In this document: positions 18,868 to 27,814 of the stretch, piece by piece
Layout of the letters: each line of letters starts with the position of its first letter
Position numbering within the stretch: the stretch's first letter is position 1
NCBI RefSeq assembly: GCF_029714425.1
Contig: NZ_CP121668.1
Span: 8,639,501 to 8,703,500 of the forward strand
Length of the DNA stretch: 64,000 bases
Direction: 5' to 3'
DNA from: Bradyrhizobium sp. CB2312
GTDB taxonomy: Bacteria > Pseudomonadota > Alphaproteobacteria > Rhizobiales > Xanthobacteraceae
Notes under the pieces: model-generated
The model's database searches: none
The model's input: the letters and a program-made list of their open reading frames with translations, nothing else
What the model was told of the DNA's origin: nothing
Translations under genes and position numbers: made by a program

Positions 18868-19679
18868 TTCAAGAACTTCTCGAGCCACTCCAGCACGCCG
18901 TTGAACCGAATGATCTCTGCTCCCATATATTCGATGAGGAAGACGGCGTAGCTGACCACAATAATGCCAAAGGCGGCATTCTTGATGGTCGGAGAGAGAT
19001 CGTTCAGCTTGATTTGCGGCGCAAAGCGCCCGAGCAGCATGAGGGATACGTCAATCAGAAGCAGCAGAGCCAGCACGGGCCCGGCGACCACAAGAGTCGT
19101 ATGCATGATATGGTCGAGAAGCCCGATAAACTCCATTGCCCCTTGCTGGGTCAGAGGAGGTAGCAGCCGATACACGGGCCAGATCAGATAACTTCCATAG
19201 AGGCATCTGACCATGGTCTGCAGACCTCCTGATACAACGAAGATCGTAACCGCGGCAGTCCCGAGAAAGAGCCCCATCGCGGCGGTTTGACTGCGTGTCG
19301 CAGGATCGTCCAGCTGGCTGGAGATGCCGCGCTGGGTATCAATGATGTCACCAACGGCCTGGATGCTCCAAAGTGGTATACTAAGCAGAAAACCAAACAG
19401 CAGGCCGATAAATATCTCCTTCAAACCGAGGAGCGAGACCGCAACCATACGGGTGCCCGGATCTAGTGTCTGCAAGCCGTTCCTGATCTGCATCAAGCAA
19501 GGCAATCCAATCACAATCGTCGCGCTTGCGCGGATAATCCCGCCAATGTGCGGTCGCGTGAATACCGGAAGAACCAGCATAATGCCGAGGGCCCGGGCCG
19601 CGCCAAGACCGGCCGCAACGACGAACTCGACAGCAGTCTGAATCAGAGCTTGCGTCTCGGTGGGTGACAAGGCATCCAT
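18864..19679 (-). CDS. rhcT: T3SS export apparatus protein RhcT (SctT/FliR family)
   Basis: A 271-residue polytopic inner-membrane protein with the FliR/YscT pattern: LGAARALGIMLVLPVFTRPHIGGIIRASATI at residues about 21-51, then FIGLLFGFLLSIPLWSIQAVGDIIDTQRG around 90-120. It is part of the export gate with RhcR and RhcS. It is coupled to rhcU by a four-base overlap, but unusually stands about 680 bp away from rhcS, with a tts-like box in the gap, so rhcTU may form a separate transcription unit. Confidence 0.93.
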   Translation of the reverse strand: MDALSPTETQALIQTAVEFVVAAGLGAARALGIMLVLPVFTRPHIGGIIRASATIVIGLPCLMQIRNGLQTLDPGTRMVAVSLLGLKEIFIGLLFGFLLSIPLWSIQAVGDIIDTQRGISSQLDDPATRSQTAAMGLFLGTAAVTIFVVSGGLQTMVRCLYGSYLIWPVYRLLPPLTQQGAMEFIGLLDHIMHTTLVVAGPVLALLLLIDVSLMLLGRFAPQIKLNDLSPTIKNAAFGIIVVSYAVFLIEYMGAEIIRFNGVLEWLEKFLK

Positions 19680-20357
19680 TTGAGCTCAGCTCGTCGCGCC
19701 TTCAGCCAATGCAACCGTCGCACTCACGTCGCCATGATGTGAGACGTCAAGAACTCTGCAGATCTCGTGTCCCAGCGGTTGCAGAGCGACAGGCCTCCCA
19801 GGGCAGATGACTTCGGCTTCAACTATCCATATGACTACCGCCATCCGGCGCAGAGGTATGGCCATTCGATGAGAGCACCCGCGAAATCGCGCGCGGCCTA
19901 CAAGCCACGCTTCTTCCGCTCTCACCGGCCGCAGCGCGGTTTGGAGATCTGAGGGCCAATTTCGCAGTCTATGGAGATCGGTCTCGAGCGGCACCTTCAT
20001 TCGCAGGCTCATTCACCAGAATGCCAGAAACTTGGGGCCGCTTGCAATCAAAGCGGTTGCCCGTTCACTTGTGTCGACAACTCGCCAGGCTGTGCATCGA
20101 GGACCAGGTCTCAGCAGGTAATTCCATTACATCGTAAGCACACCTGAATCGAACGGATAGACATTCTAAATGGAGTCATCCTTCCTCCGAATACGGCGGG
20201 CTCATAGAGCCGAACAGGACAGTTCGGATGTCTATCCGTCTCATAATAGTGAGGCGAACTTTCGATAAGATGACGAACTCGCCTTTTGTGGTTCGCAATG
20301 AAGGCCAACAAACGAGACGCTAAGCTGAAACGTAGACAGGCTTGCGTTCCGCGCGCA
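19680..20357. other. Unusual gap between rhcS and rhcT
   Basis: About 680 bp interrupts the normally contiguous rhcR-rhcS-rhcT-rhcU order. Short frames exist (minus 19686-20012, 108 codons; plus 19767-19952), but neither has a recognised domain. The interval holds a tts-like box at 20255-20274 pointing towards rhcT. It looks like an insertion or a decayed gene. Confidence 0.6.
20255..20274 (-). promoter_or_regulatory. Probable tts box ahead of rhcT-rhcU
   Basis: Read on the minus strand the site is GTCATCTTATCGAAAGTTCG, with two core mismatches plus the trailing bases. It lies 575 bp upstream of the rhcT start and faces it. Confidence 0.6.
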
Positions 20358-20633
20358 CTAATACCTCGCTGTGAGCGCGGGGAACTCAGTAAAGATACGC
20401 TGGGCTTGCTCGATCAGGGGCGCGCTCAGCACCGGAGCAAACAGAACGAGCACGGCGACGACGACGAGGAGCTTCACGGTAAGCGGCAAGGTTTGATCCT
20501 GGAGCTGGGTTGCTGCCTGCACGATGCCAATACCCAATCCGGCCACGAGGGCTGCCAGAAGCGGCGGTAGAACCCAGATCATGAACAGGACTAATGATCG
20601 GCTCAGGTGGGTGAGAATGCTGGCCTCCTCCAT
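20358..20633 (-). CDS. rhcS: T3SS export apparatus protein RhcS (SctS/FliQ family)
   Basis: A 91-residue protein with two membrane segments (LVLFMIWVLPPLLAALVAGL and LTVKLLVVVAVLVLFAPVL) joined by the FliQ-type loop GIVQAATQLQDQTLPL. It forms part of the export gate with RhcR and RhcT. Its ATG is one base after the rhcR stop. Size and pattern are standard for the family. Confidence 0.95.
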   Translation of the reverse strand: MEEASILTHLSRSLVLFMIWVLPPLLAALVAGLGIGIVQAATQLQDQTLPLTVKLLVVVAVLVLFAPVLSAPLIEQAQRIFTEFPALTARY

Positions 20634-20634
20634 C

Positions 20635-21300
20635 TCACCCCCCCGGGGATGCGTAGCTTAAGACCAATCCGTGCATGAGCCGCGACCAGCCGTCGATTGT
20701 GACGAACAGAAAGAGCTTGAAAGGAACGGATATCATTGTTGGTGATACCATTGACATGCCCATGGCCATCAGAATTGTCGTCACAATCAGGTCGATCGTG
20801 ATGAACGGAAGATAGAGAAGGAAACCGATTTCAAACGCACGCTTAAGCTCCGAGATCAAAAAAGACGGCACGAGGATCGCAAAATCGTCGGCTGTTGCGT
20901 TGGCGCGCATCTCCTCCGACCAGATATGTTCCGTCGACGACAAGAAGAACGTGCGCTGCTCCTCAGTGGTGAACTTTTTGAGATGGGCGCGCAGCGGCTC
21001 GCTGCCTTCCTTGGCGGCGGTCAACCAGTCATCGGCGGTTTGGTAACGAAGTTGCGTATCGGTCACGCGGTTGTAGGTTTGCTCGAATACTGGGGCCCCT
21101 ATGAACACGGTAAGGATCAATGCAGCACCATACAAAACGATGTTCGGTGGTATGGACTGAGTGCCGAGCGCGTTGCGGATCAGGAAGAGAACGACGGAAA
21201 CCTTGATGAACGCCGTTGTTGTGACAACTGCGAACCCCAGCAGGCCAAGACCGGCGGTCGCCGCAACAAGCGCAAGGATGCTCGGTTGAATGTCAACCAT
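20635..21300 (-). CDS. rhcR: T3SS export apparatus protein RhcR (SctR/FliP family)
   Basis: A 221-residue FliP/YscR protein: membrane helix at residues 6-28, FIKVSVVLFLIRNALGTQSIPPN, then the periplasmic region and the strongly conserved ISELKRAFEIGFLLYLPFITIDLIV followed by MGMSMVSPTMISVPFKLFLF. It is the main subunit of the export gate. Its start overlaps the end of rhcQ by eight bases. Confidence 0.96.
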   Translation of the reverse strand: MVDIQPSILALVAATAGLGLLGFAVVTTTAFIKVSVVLFLIRNALGTQSIPPNIVLYGAALILTVFIGAPVFEQTYNRVTDTQLRYQTADDWLTAAKEGSEPLRAHLKKFTTEEQRTFFLSSTEHIWSEEMRANATADDFAILVPSFLISELKRAFEIGFLLYLPFITIDLIVTTILMAMGMSMVSPTMISVPFKLFLFVTIDGWSRLMHGLVLSYASPGG

Positions 21301-22348
21301 TGGGCGCCAACTTGCTCAGTAGCCGGATGCCCAACGCTTCACCGACACGTACAATGTCGCCGCGGCCGATCAATTGACCATTGGCAACAATGTCGACCGG
21401 ACCGTCCACCGGCCGGCCAAGCTCGAACACGTGCCCCTCGTTGATGCTTCTCAACGTACCCAGCGTGATGGGCCAGCGGCCGCATTCGAACACAAGCGTG
21501 ATCTCAACACTGTCGATGTCGGCTTCCGAGGGCGGGATTGCTTGTTCAGCTTGGGGGCGTATCGTCATATTTGCATACCTTAGAGGATGGGACTGCAGGC
21601 GGAATGGTCCCCGAAGGATAAGTCTGTCGCCCGCCACCTGCGCCGGCGCCCACAACTTGTCCGCAGCGAGGATGAGCTGGTCATGGGCAAAGGGAATGAC
21701 CTCGGGCAGCAGTGCGTCGCCGGGCTGTGCTTGGCGAAGAAGCTTGATGGGCGCGCGCAGCGAGCCGATCTCTCTCGCAATTACGACCGGCAATTCCGAA
21801 GAAATCTTACCTAAATCTCGCGGTAATTGGCCGATCAACTCGCCTAAGACACGAAACGCAGACGGTACCCGACCGTCAAGAGGCGCGAACAAGAACAGGC
21901 GAGCCTTGGCCGCCAGCGGCCCGAAAGTAACGTCGAACTCCAAATAGGGGTCTTTGGCCGTTGTGTCTTCGACGCGGATCAGCTGCAAATTCCGCGCGAG
22001 CACGATCTCTAATGCAGCGAGCCAAGGTTCCAGTGCAAGTTCGAGAAGGAGCGAGCGAGTTGGGTCGGAAGGTATAGTAAGGCCATGCTGGACAGTTGAA
22101 ATCAGTGCCTCGACGAGAAGGCGGGGCAAGGACAACACAGCGGTCTCGCCTTCGGCGCAAAATACGCAGTCGAGCACCGACGTGGCATATGGCTCGGCCT
22201 GCCAAACAAGCCGGCTCACACGGATCGATAGCGGCTTATCGCCAATGCGGCTCTGCAGAACCGTGCGCGGTGCGGCGGTCTCGTTGAGCCAGGAGACCAC
22301 TTCATGCGACAGCTTTGCCGCTGGCTGATATAGTGCGGGTTCACCCAT
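21293..22348 (-). CDS. rhcQ: T3SS cytoplasmic ring (sorting platform) protein RhcQ
   Basis: A 351-residue SctQ/YscQ-type protein. The C-terminal SPOA domain is clear: VEITLVFECGRWPITLGTLRSI, then GHVFELGRPVDGPVDIVANGQLIGRGDIVRVGEALGIRLL. The N-terminal two thirds are divergent, as is usual. It would form the cytoplasmic pods that bind the NolV-RhcN complex. It follows the sctO-type gene by 57 bases and overlaps rhcR. Confidence 0.9.
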   Translation of the reverse strand: MGEPALYQPAAKLSHEVVSWLNETAAPRTVLQSRIGDKPLSIRVSRLVWQAEPYATSVLDCVFCAEGETAVLSLPRLLVEALISTVQHGLTIPSDPTRSLLLELALEPWLAALEIVLARNLQLIRVEDTTAKDPYLEFDVTFGPLAAKARLFLFAPLDGRVPSAFRVLGELIGQLPRDLGKISSELPVVIAREIGSLRAPIKLLRQAQPGDALLPEVIPFAHDQLILAADKLWAPAQVAGDRLILRGPFRLQSHPLRYANMTIRPQAEQAIPPSEADIDSVEITLVFECGRWPITLGTLRSINEGHVFELGRPVDGPVDIVANGQLIGRGDIVRVGEALGIRLLSKLAPNG

Positions 22349-22405
22349 GGCATTTATCGACAGGTTCCGCGGGCGCAGCTCGCGAGTTGATAAGAGAACC
22401 AGCCA

Positions 22406-22942
22406 TTAGTTCGAGTCATCGACCGTCTGGCTACGCGAACCACCCTGATATCGGAGCAAAACCTCATCGTCGGCATCGATTTCGGCTGCAAACTCCGAAC
22501 GGACAGCGGTAGTGCGCTGGACATCGCCCTCAATCTCCTGCCATTTCTGGCTCGCCGCCGAACGCTTGGCCCACATGGTCCGCGCCTCATTCACCGCCCG
22601 CTGGGCCTGCTCATGCGCGATGCGCGCCTGCTCACGCGCCTGGCGTGCCGATTCGATCTCTGCTGCCAGCCGCCCAAGGACGAGTTGACAGCGACGATCG
22701 AGCTCGGTCACGGACATCATCTCGAGCGACGCCAGCTCCTGATAAAGTTCAACTTCGGCCTTGGCGCGACGATCCTCCGCGCCTTTAAGATTCTCAGACG
22801 CTCGCTGCAGCGCTGCGACCGCAATTTGGCGCCTGGCTTCCATGTTCGACAATTCACGAAGCGCGCTTCGCTCTCTCATGTCTTTCACCAGCCGCAATTT
22901 CGACGCTTGCACGAGATTCAGGCCGTCAGACGCGACATCCAT
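22406..22942 (-). CDS. T3SS stalk protein, SctO/YscO-FliJ type (y4yJ type)
   Basis: A 178-residue, almost wholly helical coiled-coil protein (heptad-rich from about 20 to 150, for example REQARIAHEQAQRAVNEARTM). The frame overlaps the end of rhcN by 25 bases. In T3SSs a small coiled-coil protein directly after the ATPase is the SctO/FliJ stalk that sits in the centre of the ATPase ring. Position (y4yJ in NGR234) and composition support this; sequence itself is poorly conserved in this family. Confidence 0.8.
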   Translation of the reverse strand: MDVASDGLNLVQASKLRLVKDMRERSALRELSNMEARRQIAVAALQRASENLKGAEDRRAKAEVELYQELASLEMMSVTELDRRCQLVLGRLAAEIESARQAREQARIAHEQAQRAVNEARTMWAKRSAASQKWQEIEGDVQRTTAVRSEFAAEIDADDEVLLRYQGGSRSQTVDDSN

Positions 22943-24273
22943 GAAACGGTCTCCTCAAAGCTCGACGGCTCGTCCTGTGCCTGGCGCAAGAATGCGCGCA
23001 GTTCCTCGATTGACTCGATTGCCCGATCAGTCAGTGGATCGTTGCCCGGCTTGTATTCACCGACCTTGATCAGGAACTCAGCCTCATTGTAGCGCGAGAG
23101 CAGATCGCGGAATGCGGATGCCGCCTTGCGATGTGGACCAGAGGCGACCGCATCCATGACACGACTTCGGCTCGACAGCACGTCGATGGCGGGAAAATGC
23201 TCTCGGGAGGCCAGTGCGCGCGAAAGAATGATATGACCGTCGAGAATGCCGCGCGACTCTTCGGCGATCGGATCGCCCGTGCCGTCACCTTCGACAAGCA
23301 CGGTATAAAATGCCGTGATCGAGCCCCGCTCGCCCATACCGGCTCGCTCCAACAGACCAGGAAGCAGCGCAAAGACGGAAGGAGGAAAGCCGCGCCGGGT
23401 GGGAGGTTCTCCGGCGGCAAGGCCGATTTCGCGCATCGCACGGCTAAAGCGGGTCAGCGAATCCATCATCAGAACGACCTGCAGCCCTTGATCACGAAAA
23501 TACTCGGCGAGTGCGGTCGCCATATGAGCGCATTGCGCCCGCTCCATTGCCGATCGATCGGATGTCTCAACGACAACGATCGTGCGAGCGAGGGCATCTC
23601 CAAGATGACGTTCGATGAATTCACGCACCTCGCGCCCACGCTCCCCTATGAGAGCAACCACGGTGACATCGGCGGCCGCGCCTTTTACAATTTGCGACAT
23701 CAGCGTCGACTTACCGCAACCGGCATCTCCATAGATTCCGATGCGCTGACCTTCGCCACACGTCAGAAGTCCATCCAGAACGCGAACGCCGAGCGGAAAC
23801 GGCTGCTCGATGCCACGCCGCCTCATCGGGTTCGGCGCCTTGCCGCGGAGCGGACAAGTGTGGACCGTCCTTATCGGCCCCTTGCCATCGAGTGGACGGC
23901 CGAAGCTATCGATCACGCGGCCGAGCAGGCCGGGCCCGACTGACACTTCCTGCATGCGCCCTGTTGGGAGCACTTCCGCGCGGTGGGACAAGCCTACCAT
24001 ATCGCCAATGGGCGTCAGCAAAACCCCGTCCGGCAGCAAACCGATGACTTCCGCTTCAAGTGACCATCCGGAAGCGTGATCCTGCAATAGGCAAAGTTCT
24101 CCAACACGGGCCCCTGGCAACACGGCATGGAGCAAGGTGCCGATCGCACGCGTGATCCGTCCCCGCACGGCACGCGTATCGACCTCCTTTGCTGCGAATC
24201 TCAGAGATGCTATCGTCGCATGCACATCTCCTTCTCCGCCGGCTTGATCATGGCCTGATTGTTGCGTCGTCAC
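22918..24273 (-). CDS. rhcN: T3SS ATPase RhcN (SctN family)
   Basis: A 451-residue F1-type ATPase that unfolds and detaches substrates at the base of the machine. Walker A GDAGCGKST, the catalytic GERGREVREFIE, Walker B VVLMMDSLTRF, and the T3SS signature AAGEPPTRRGFPPSVFALLPGLLERAG are all intact. The C-terminal helical domain (SAFRDLLSRYNEAEFLIKVGEY) is complete. It lies three bases after nolV and overlaps the sctO-type gene. Length is standard. Confidence 0.97.
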   Translation of the reverse strand: MTTQQSGHDQAGGEGDVHATIASLRFAAKEVDTRAVRGRITRAIGTLLHAVLPGARVGELCLLQDHASGWSLEAEVIGLLPDGVLLTPIGDMVGLSHRAEVLPTGRMQEVSVGPGLLGRVIDSFGRPLDGKGPIRTVHTCPLRGKAPNPMRRRGIEQPFPLGVRVLDGLLTCGEGQRIGIYGDAGCGKSTLMSQIVKGAAADVTVVALIGERGREVREFIERHLGDALARTIVVVETSDRSAMERAQCAHMATALAEYFRDQGLQVVLMMDSLTRFSRAMREIGLAAGEPPTRRGFPPSVFALLPGLLERAGMGERGSITAFYTVLVEGDGTGDPIAEESRGILDGHIILSRALASREHFPAIDVLSSRSRVMDAVASGPHRKAASAFRDLLSRYNEAEFLIKVGEYKPGNDPLTDRAIESIEELRAFLRQAQDEPSSFEETVSWMSRLTA

Positions 24274-24275
24274 GG

Positions 24276-24893
24276 TTAGCTTTCCTGAGAAGATGGATCA
24301 AGGCCGAGACGCAATGTGCGGAGCTGCGCGGCAAGTCCTAAATCGACACTGCCGAACTCACTCCACAGAACGCACTGGTCCGGCCCCACGGCAGGGTCCG
24401 GATCGATTCTGACTTTCGGCCGACTATTCGTTCCATCGAACGCCAGGAATTCATGTCTTAGTGCATCAGCGTTCACAGGAGACACGTGAAGGCATATTTC
24501 TGCGCTGCCATATCTTTTCTCGACAGCGTGACGAACGGTTCTTACCAACATCTCACCCGGATCAAAGGAGCCCAACAAATCGGTCAATATCTCAATGACG
24601 AGCTGTGGTAACTCCTGTTGCAGAACGGCTTTTCGCCCGGCCACATCGGAAGCAGCTCGGGCAATCAGCTGTGCCATTTCGTCCGAGCCTGACCTTAGAC
24701 CCTCGCAGTGCCCGCGCTCCCGCTCCTGCTGATAGGCCTTCCTTGCCCAACTGCGAACCTGCCGAAGGTATCGCTCGGCTAGCGCGCGCGTCTGCACCGC
24801 ATCGTACCAGATGCCAAGTTCCGCGGCTGGTATGAGCGGACCGAGCGGCCGAATCTGCGGGCTATATGGCAAGACTGTTTCATTGGCCGTCAT
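24276..24893 (-). CDS. nolV: T3SS ATPase regulator NolV (SctL family)
   Basis: A 205-residue SctL/FliH-type stator. It has a helical N-terminal half (YLRQVRSWARKAYQQERERGHCEGLRSG) and a C-terminal domain with LRTLRLGLD near the end. It would dimerise and connect RhcN to RhcQ. The ATG overlaps the nolU stop by four bases (ATGA). Order nolU-nolV-rhcN matches other rhizobial clusters. Confidence 0.9.
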   Translation of the reverse strand: MTANETVLPYSPQIRPLGPLIPAAELGIWYDAVQTRALAERYLRQVRSWARKAYQQERERGHCEGLRSGSDEMAQLIARAASDVAGRKAVLQQELPQLVIEILTDLLGSFDPGEMLVRTVRHAVEKRYGSAEICLHVSPVNADALRHEFLAFDGTNSRPKVRIDPDPAVGPDQCVLWSEFGSVDLGLAAQLRTLRLGLDPSSQES

Positions 24894-25510
24894 GCCGCTG
24901 GCTCCTGCGTGGCCAAGTGGGCCACCACCAAAGACAGTAACTGACCCGCTGAGTTGTGGTGTTCGGCTGCTGGAGATTCGGCGGTGGTCCCCACAGGTAA
25001 GCGGAGAAGAACGCGCACACGGTCAAGTTCTGATGCGTCCTTGAGCCAAGCGCCAAGGCAGGCAAATCCGTCATTCTCAATCTGGCTCGCGAGCTTCTGC
25101 GAATCGTCAATCGATGTGGTTGCGACGGCGCTGGATAAGTGTCGGATTGCGAAAGCATGTGCTTCGGCACCAATGTTTTCGATCAGAATCGCTACATCAT
25201 GCCTTGACACAAGCTTCAGCACCGAACGGGCATGCCAGATACTGCCAGCGAGCAGCGCCGCCCGACGCGGCTCATGCCCGAGCAGAACGTCCCTACCCCA
25301 GTCGGTTCCGCTCGAAACCAGCTCACAACCTAGCAGCAATTCGACCAGTCTTTGCTGCAGTCTAGGAGACTTCTGCAACTGCAGCACTGTGGCGTCCGAC
25401 AGAAGCCCATCAAGATGGCCGGCAAACCGGCTGGGATGGATCAAAGCGGCAAGCTCGCGCAGGCGATCGGAATGCGGGTTGAGTGAATAAGTTGGGTTAG
25501 TGGATGCCAT
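24890..25510 (-). CDS. nolU: T3SS sorting platform accessory protein NolU (SctK family)
   Basis: A 206-residue protein assigned mainly by position between rhcJ and nolV, as in NGR234 and B. japonicum, and by its SctK-like helical, leucine-rich make-up (LRELAALIHPSRFAGHLDGL, RVLLRLPV). The start at ATG 25510 is preferred over the longer frame to 25588, because the extension (MPASQRASPPAKSS) overlaps rhcJ and is out of character. SctK joins the cytoplasmic platform to the inner ring. Confidence 0.85.
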   Translation of the reverse strand: MASTNPTYSLNPHSDRLRELAALIHPSRFAGHLDGLLSDATVLQLQKSPRLQQRLVELLLGCELVSSGTDWGRDVLLGHEPRRAALLAGSIWHARSVLKLVSRHDVAILIENIGAEAHAFAIRHLSSAVATTSIDDSQKLASQIENDGFACLGAWLKDASELDRVRVLLRLPVGTTAESPAAEHHNSAGQLLSLVVAHLATQEPAA

Positions 25511-25529
25511 CGATACGGACCTGCTGCCG

Positions 25530-26393
25530 CTATTTCGGATCGGAGGAGAGCTTTTTGCAGGCGGACTGGCCCGCTGGCTTGCTGGCATCTCTGCCGAAAC
25601 TTGTCACTTTGAGCCAGGATTGACGAAGCTGTCGCCCACGTGTGCTCAGCAGCACGTAAGATAGAATGCCCAACGCGGCGAGCCCACCTCCTGCACCAAT
25701 CGCAATGTGGGCTGCAATGAACTTGGTTGGTTCGGTGGAAGCTGCCGCTGGCACAACGGAGACCTCATGCTGAGCCCGCTCAACCGGCACGAACACGACC
25801 GCCACCTTGTCGTATGATAGACCTTCGATGCTGTTGGCGACGAGCATCTTGATCTGCGGCAGCAAGGCTGAGAGCTTCGCATTCGAGGCGTATCGAATGA
25901 ACACCGACGCCGAAGACGGGGTTGCATCCTGTCGTAAAAGATCATTCTTCGGCAGAACGACATGAACACGGGCGGAGAGAACCCCATCGATATCGTTGAT
26001 CGTGCGCGACAATTCTTCACTGAGAGCATAGACGTAGCGGGCTCGCTCCTCAACCGGAGAGGCAACGAGGCCCGCCCCCTTGAACACCTCACCAAGGCTC
26101 TTGAAGGGTTGGCGCGGCAAGCCCTGGTTATTCAGAAGCTCGATTGAGTAGGCGAGCTGCTTTTCTTCCACCTGAATTGTGCTGGTCCCATCCTTACCGA
26201 CAACACGGACGGCATCGACGCCCTTGCTCAGGAGCAGCCCAAGCATCTCGTTGGCTTCGCGTTCTTGAACTTTGGTATACAGATCAGCTTTGCAACCGGC
26301 GAGGGTCAGCAAAAGCGGCAACAGGACGAGAGCATGAAGCCGCTTTCTTGCGGGACAGCCGTTACCGATCTTGTCTTTCGTCAAGACAGCCAA
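25530..26393 (-). CDS. rhcJ: T3SS inner-ring lipoprotein RhcJ (NolT, SctJ family)
   Basis: A 287-residue lipoprotein with a signal and lipobox LLLTLAGC (Cys about 34). A YscJ/FliF-type ring domain follows (YTKVQEREANEMLGLLLSKGVDA; LNNQGLPRQPFKSLGEVFKGAGLVASP; SARVHVVLPKNDLLRQDATPSSASVFIRY). A C-terminal membrane helix lies near 235-258. It forms the inner-membrane ring. Six bases separate it from nopB. Also known as nolT. Confidence 0.95.
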   Translation of the reverse strand: MAVLTKDKIGNGCPARKRLHALVLLPLLLTLAGCKADLYTKVQEREANEMLGLLLSKGVDAVRVVGKDGTSTIQVEEKQLAYSIELLNNQGLPRQPFKSLGEVFKGAGLVASPVEERARYVYALSEELSRTINDIDGVLSARVHVVLPKNDLLRQDATPSSASVFIRYASNAKLSALLPQIKMLVANSIEGLSYDKVAVVFVPVERAQHEVSVVPAAASTEPTKFIAAHIAIGAGGGLAALGILSYVLLSTRGRQLRQSWLKVTSFGRDASKPAGQSACKKLSSDPK

Positions 26394-26399
26394 TGGCCC

Positions 26400-26930
26400 T
26401 CAGCCCGCCGATAGAAGCTTGTTCAGAGATGAACTGACAGCACCTGTCCCCTTGGAGACGAGCGAAACCTGGATAACGCCGTTGTAAACATCCCGCAGAT
26501 TCGCCAGCGCCGAATCGAAATGATCCGCACCTTCCGGTTTCCCCGCCGGATGTACCTCAACTTGCTGCACACGCAAGACTGGCTGCGCTGCCGGCCCAAG
26601 CTGGAAACCCTTGGTAGGATCAGGCTCGCCGACGAGCGTCGGCGAAACTGCACCCGACGGAAATGGTTTGCCCTGATGGATAGCAGAAATGCTCTGAAGG
26701 ACACGATCGCCGAGCGGGCTCGGCGACATGACTGCGCGCGGTACTTCCGGCAGCAATGGAGCTGGCGCGCGCTCGCTCACAGAAGAGGCGGCACCTTGGT
26801 TCGAGGCCGCCTGCGCAAGACTCTCATCAAACTGGGCGTGTGCCGGCGAACAGCCGTTGGAGGCACACTCGACGGAGTTGACAGGGGTCGGCGTAATGCC
26901 AAACAACATGGAGGAAATCATTTCTGTCAC
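26400..26930 (-). CDS. nopB: T3SS inner rod/pilus protein NopB (NolB)
   Basis: A 176-residue secreted component assigned by its place at the head of the nopB-rhcJ-nolU-nolV operon and its composition: disordered proline/serine-rich N-terminal two thirds and a helical end (ADHFDSALANLRDVYNGVIQVSLVSKGTG) of the SctI inner-rod type. In rhizobia NopB is secreted and associated with surface appendages. A tts-like box sits 52 bases upstream. Confidence 0.88.
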   Translation of the reverse strand: MTEMISSMLFGITPTPVNSVECASNGCSPAHAQFDESLAQAASNQGAASSVSERAPAPLLPEVPRAVMSPSPLGDRVLQSISAIHQGKPFPSGAVSPTLVGEPDPTKGFQLGPAAQPVLRVQQVEVHPAGKPEGADHFDSALANLRDVYNGVIQVSLVSKGTGAVSSSLNKLLSAG

Positions 26931-26981
26931 GTAGTGAGGTGAGCCATCAGTTCACACGAACGGGCCGGCACCTTAGAGAAG

Positions 26982-27001
26982 CAAGCTGACCAAAAACTGA
27001 C
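26982..27001 (-). promoter_or_regulatory. Probable tts box of the nopB-rhcS operon
   Basis: Minus-strand reading GTCAGTTTTTGGTCAGCTTG keeps the GTCAG..TTT and AGCT parts of the tts core but has about five mismatches. It is 52 bases upstream of the nopB ATG and in the divergent nopB-rhcC1 intergenic region where a tts box is expected. Confidence 0.5.
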
Positions 27002-27112
27002 GAGCAGCTGTCATCTAATGATCACGGTCAGCTCCCAATTTTCGACGAGGCAGCGGCTTCCAAATTTTGGGACGAATTCCAGTGCTTGTTCTCAAGCGAA
27101 AAAATAGCAGGA

Positions 27113-27814
27113 ATGCTCATTCCATCTACAAGGCGGCACATCTTGAAGAAACTTCTCTATGCTGGTGTTTTCATTTGCTTGGGCGTCGTCGAGGCGCTCG
27201 GCGCTCCCCTGGCGCTGCCATCGACGCCTTATAGTTACACAGTTCTGGATCAGGACCTTGCGGCCGCACTGCAGGAATTCGGCAACAACCTAAACATCAG
27301 AGTCAATGTCAGCGCCGGGGTGAAGGGGCGGATTCGCGGGCGAATGTCCGATCTCCCACCGCGAGAGTTCCTCGAACGGTTGATCAATCTCTACAATCTT
27401 CAATGGTACTACGATGGGATGGTGCTCTATGTATCCGCCGCGCATGAGGCGCAAAGCCGCCTTTTGGTCTTGAGTCCGATCAGCTTCGATGCGTTCAAGG
27501 CGGCACTCGATGCGCTCAACATCTCCGACGAGCGTTACATCGTGAGAGCCGTACCGGGAGATGGCCTCGTCTTCGCCTCTGGTCCACCCCGCTTTGTCGC
27601 GCTTGTGGAGCAAACACTCAAAGGACTTGCGGCGGAGGCACAGGCACGGCGAAACCCGAGCGGTGACGAAAAGCCACGGCACGAGTCGGTCTTGATGCTG
27701 TTTCGGGGATCCTCCAGCGTGGTCGTTCGCGAAGGACGACCGAATGACGCTCCTTCGCCGGAGGCACCACATCAAGACGGCAGGGTCCACCTACCCGACG
27801 CAGGCAAGAAATGA
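27113..27814 (+). CDS. rhcC1: T3SS secretin N-terminal part RhcC1
   Basis: A 233-residue exported protein with a signal peptide (LKKLLYAGVFICLGVVEALG) and the N0/N1-type domains of SctC secretins (SYTVLDQDLAAALQEFGNNL; SPISFDAFKAALDALNISDERYIV; VFASGPPRFVALVEQTL). It lacks the membrane-inserting secretin core, which is carried by RhcC2. The two would assemble one outer-membrane ring. ATG 27113 has AGGA immediately before it; an upstream TTG at 27086 is possible. It is divergent from nopB. Confidence 0.88.
   Translation: MLIPSTRRHILKKLLYAGVFICLGVVEALGAPLALPSTPYSYTVLDQDLAAALQEFGNNLNIRVNVSAGVKGRIRGRMSDLPPREFLERLINLYNLQWYYDGMVLYVSAAHEAQSRLLVLSPISFDAFKAALDALNISDERYIVRAVPGDGLVFASGPPRFVALVEQTLKGLAAEAQARRNPSGDEKPRHESVLMLFRGSSSVVVREGRPNDAPSPEAPHQDGRVHLPDAGKK

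Noticed and set aside
23131..23943. 270-codon plus-strand frame within rhcN
   Set aside because: Shadow of the conserved ATPase gene on the other strand.
26990..27040. Plus-strand tts box for rhcC1
   Set aside because: AGCAGCTGTCATCTAATG keeps only scattered parts of the core with a spacing defect.
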